Assembly (NCBI GenBank): GCA_017614795.1
Contig: JAGABD010000038.1
Location: 1 to 6,493 of the forward strand
Direction of reading: 5' to 3'
Length of the DNA stretch: 6,493 nucleotides
Source of the DNA: Bacteroidales bacterium
GTDB taxonomy: Bacteria; Bacteroidota; Bacteroidia; Bacteroidales; UBA932
Shown here: positions 4,618 to 6,493 of the stretch, piece after piece
Numbering within the stretch: position 1 is the stretch's first letter
How the letters are laid out: every line of letters starts with the position of its first letter
Program-made: the position numbers and the translations under genes
The notes under the pieces: model-generated
The model's input: the letters and a program-made list of their open reading frames with translations, nothing else
What the model was told of the DNA's origin: nothing
The model's database searches: none

Positions 4618-6493
4618 CTAGAACAGCGTCGGTTCCTCGATTTCGGGGAGATCCTCCTCGGTGAGGGGAGGCAGTGAGATCTCACCGACGGGGATGCCAA
4701 GGTCGTTGGCGTCGGGAAGATCGATGTCGATGGGCTCGGCCTCGGGCGTCGAGGTAGCCGCAGGCGCGGCAGGAGCCTCGGGAGCGCCGTCGGGAGCGTC
4801 GGTATCTTCAGGAAGCTCGGCAGGAGCCTCGGGGATGTCGTCCTCTGGCTTGTGCAGAGGCTCTGCGAACTCGACCTTCTTCACCTGGTCGCGGTCGTGG
4901 CACTTCTTGCCCTTGGCTGCCAGGCCCTTGCGAGCGATCCACTCCTCGGCATCGATGAGCTCGGGCTCCTTGTGGGCGGACTTGCCGCCGAAGATGCAGC
5001 GGTACTGCGGATGCTTGTCGCCGCTGATGGCCACGAGGTACGACTTGGGTGCCTCGGAAATGAAGAGCACGGGGTTGTTGTCGCTCGGCACGAAGCAGAA
5101 GCGCTTGACGTAGAAGGTCTTGACCTTCGGGTCGCCGTCATAGTAGAGCACGGTGAACACCTTGTTCGGGTCGAACTTCTCGATGAGTAGAACATCTCCC
5201 TGGTACTTGTTGACCAGCTCGAAGGAAGTGGTGTAGTAGGTGCCGTTCTTGAATACGGCCAGCACCTTGTCGTCGCCCTCGAACTGCCCCAGGTAGAGGC
5301 CGCGTCCGTCCTCGTTGAGTTTCTGGATGTCGGTATCGTACCAGATGTCCTTGCCCGCGATGGTGGAAACGCCCTTGCTCTTGAGCAGGATCTTGCTGAT
5401 GACGTTCTTGGTGACGAGATTGCCTCGCGCTGTCTTGCTCTTGATGGCCAGAGTAGCGAAATCGTACTCGAAAGCGGTCTTCTTGAGCTTCGGCTTGGGG
5501 CGTAGCTGCACCTTCACGGTCTCCGCCTCGCCGTTGTGGTTGGCGCTGAACCAGAGTATCTTGCTGCCGGCCGCGCCGGTGGTGATGTCGTACTCCTTGT
5601 CGCGGGTGACCGAGGTGATGGCGAAGCGCTTGGCGTAGTAGACGCTGCTCTTGCCCTCGCGGTAGATCACGTTATAGATGGTGCGGGCGTCGCCGCGGTT
5701 GAAGATGCCCACGTAAAGCAGGTCCTTGCCGAAGAAGGCCTTGGGCTCCACCTTGGTGATGCGGTACTTGCCGTCGCTGCCGATGACGATGATCTCGGCG
5801 ATGTCGGAGCAGTCGCATACGAAGGTGCCGTTGTCGTCGCGCTTGAGGCCGATGCCCACGAAGCCCTCCGCCAGGTTTGCGTAGAGTTTCGCGTTGTTGT
5901 TGATGACCTTGGTGGCGGCGATGGTCTCGAAGCCGGTGAGCTCGGTATGGCGGGGGAAATCCTTGCCGTACTTGCTCTTGAGGCCCTTGAACCAGGCGAT
6001 GGTGAAGTCGGTGATGTTGTCGATGTTCTTCTGCACCTCCAGCATCTCGGCCTCTATCTTGAAGATCTTGTCCTCCACCGCCTTGGCGTCGAACTTGGAA
6101 ATCTTGCGCACGGGCTTCTCGACCAGACGGTCGATATCCTCCATCGTGATGTCGCGCTTGACGCACTCGCGGAAGTCGAGCATGCGCTTCAGGATGGCCT
6201 CCTTCTGGTCCTCCCAGGTCGCGTGCTTCTGCTCTTCCAGAATCTTGTAGACGCCTTCTTCGAAGAAGATGCGCTCGAGCGAAGTGTAGTGCCACTCGTT
6301 CTCCAGCTTGTCCAGGCGGATGCGGAGCTGCTGCTCCAGAAGGTCGCGGGTATGGAAGGTGTCGTACTCCAGGATCTGGTGCACGTCCAGGAACTGCGGC
6401 TTGTTGTCCTTGATGACGCAGGCGTTGGGGGAAATGCTGTATTCGCAGTCCGTGAAGGCGTAAAGGGCGTCTATGGTCTTGTCCGGGGACACG
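4618..6493 (-). CDS. parC: DNA topoisomerase IV subunit A, 5' end cut by window
   Basis: ParC is the DNA-cleaving subunit of topoisomerase IV, which with ParE unlinks daughter chromosomes. The frame is open from the right edge and ends with TAG at 4620-4618, giving 624 visible residues; about 250 to 280 N-terminal ones, with the catalytic tyrosine, are missing. The first visible codon (6492) is GTG and is internal, not a start. Numbering from it, CEYSISPNACVI at 16-27 and RDLLEQQLRIRLDKLENEWH at 49-68 belong to the breakage-reunion domain and its coiled coil. The helical region runs to about 175. Residues about 200-500 are the C-terminal beta-pinwheel repeats, including TARGNLVTKNVISKI at 354-368. 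Residues about 545-624 are an acidic Pro/Ala-rich tail ending EEPTLF. The long coiled coil and tail fit the Bacteroidota ParC type better than GyrA. The shikimate kinase gene follows after one base. Confidence 0.9.
   Translation of the reverse strand, partial: VSPDKTIDALYAFTDCEYSISPNACVIKDNKPQFLDVHQILEYDTFHTRDLLEQQLRIRLDKLENEWHYTSLERIFFEEGVYKILEEQKHATWEDQKEAILKRMLDFRECVKRDITMEDIDRLVEKPVRKISKFDAKAVEDKIFKIEAEMLEVQKNIDNITDFTIAWFKGLKSKYGKDFPRHTELTGFETIAATKVINNNAKLYANLAEGFVGIGLKRDDNGTFVCDCSDIAEIIVIGSDGKYRITKVEPKAFFGKDLLYVGIFNRGDARTIYNVIYREGKSSVYYAKRFAITSVTRDKEYDITTGAAGSKILWFSANHNGEAETVKVQLRPKPKLKKTAFEYDFATLAIKSKTARGNLVTKNVISKILLKSKGVSTIAGKDIWYDTDIQKLNEDGRGLYLGQFEGDDKVLAVFKNGTYYTTSFELVNKYQGDVLLIEKFDPNKVFTVLYYDGDPKVKTFYVKRFCFVPSDNNPVLFISEAPKSYLVAISGDKHPQYRCIFGGKSAHKEPELIDAEEWIARKGLAAKGKKCHDRDQVKKVEFAEPLHKPEDDIPEAPAELPEDTDAPDGAPEAPAAPAATSTPEAEPIDIDLPDANDLGIPVGEISLPPLTEEDLPEIEEPTLF

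Noticed and set aside
4617..4700. Upstream extension of the shikimate kinase frame to an ATG at 4700
   Set aside because: It would overlap the end of parC by 83 bases and add a basic, low-quality leader before a P-loop that normally lies near the N-terminus.
4660..4860. GC-rich repetitive stretch considered as a tandem repeat or CRISPR array
   Set aside because: The repetition comes from Glu/Pro/Ala codons in the ParC tail. There are no regular repeat units or unique spacers.
5672..6295. A minus-strand frame of 207 codons within parC
   Set aside because: Its product is Arg/Gln/His-rich nonsense typical of a shifted frame; the overlapping parC frame shows clear family motifs.

Overview
The window looks like chromosomal DNA of a GC-rich member of the Bacteroidota, most likely the Bacteroidales. 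Three signs support this. Two intergenic sites on the minus strand match the Bacteroidota -7 promoter box TAnnTTTG exactly. All three carbohydrate enzymes carry lipoprotein signal peptides. The topoisomerase is of the long ParC type with an acidic tail, as seen in this phylum. Every gene lies on the minus strand, so the window reads from right to left. The species cannot be named from this sequence.

Right part (6493 to 3879): the C-terminal two thirds of a topoisomerase IV subunit A gene (parC), its 5' end cut by the window edge, is followed after one base by a shikimate kinase gene (aroK-like). The kinase is about 245 residues instead of the usual 165 to 180. Two in-frame insertions account for this. 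One lies between the P-loop helix and the shikimate-binding DxD motif and is a palindromic repeat-like element with near-perfect terminal inverted repeats. The other lies in the LID loop.

Middle part (3878 to 3475): 404 bases without a protein gene, but densely structured. It holds a 110-base imperfect palindrome directly after the kinase stop codon. Next comes a probable stand-alone small RNA gene of about 130 nt with its own promoter box and a strong intrinsic terminator. The promoter region of the next operon follows, with nested palindromes.

Left part (3474 to 1): a compact pectin-degradation operon of a GH28 polygalacturonase, a CE8 pectin methylesterase and a GH105 unsaturated uronyl hydrolase, the last cut by the window edge. 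Each junction is an ATGA stop/start overlap, so translation is probably coupled. The esterase exposes free galacturonate, GH28 hydrolyses the backbone, and GH105 removes the unsaturated end sugar left by pectin or rhamnogalacturonan lyases. No lyase, SusC/SusD pair or regulator is present here; they may lie beyond base 1.

The least ordinary items are the palindromic element translated inside the shikimate kinase, the orphan small RNA, and the long palindrome beside it.
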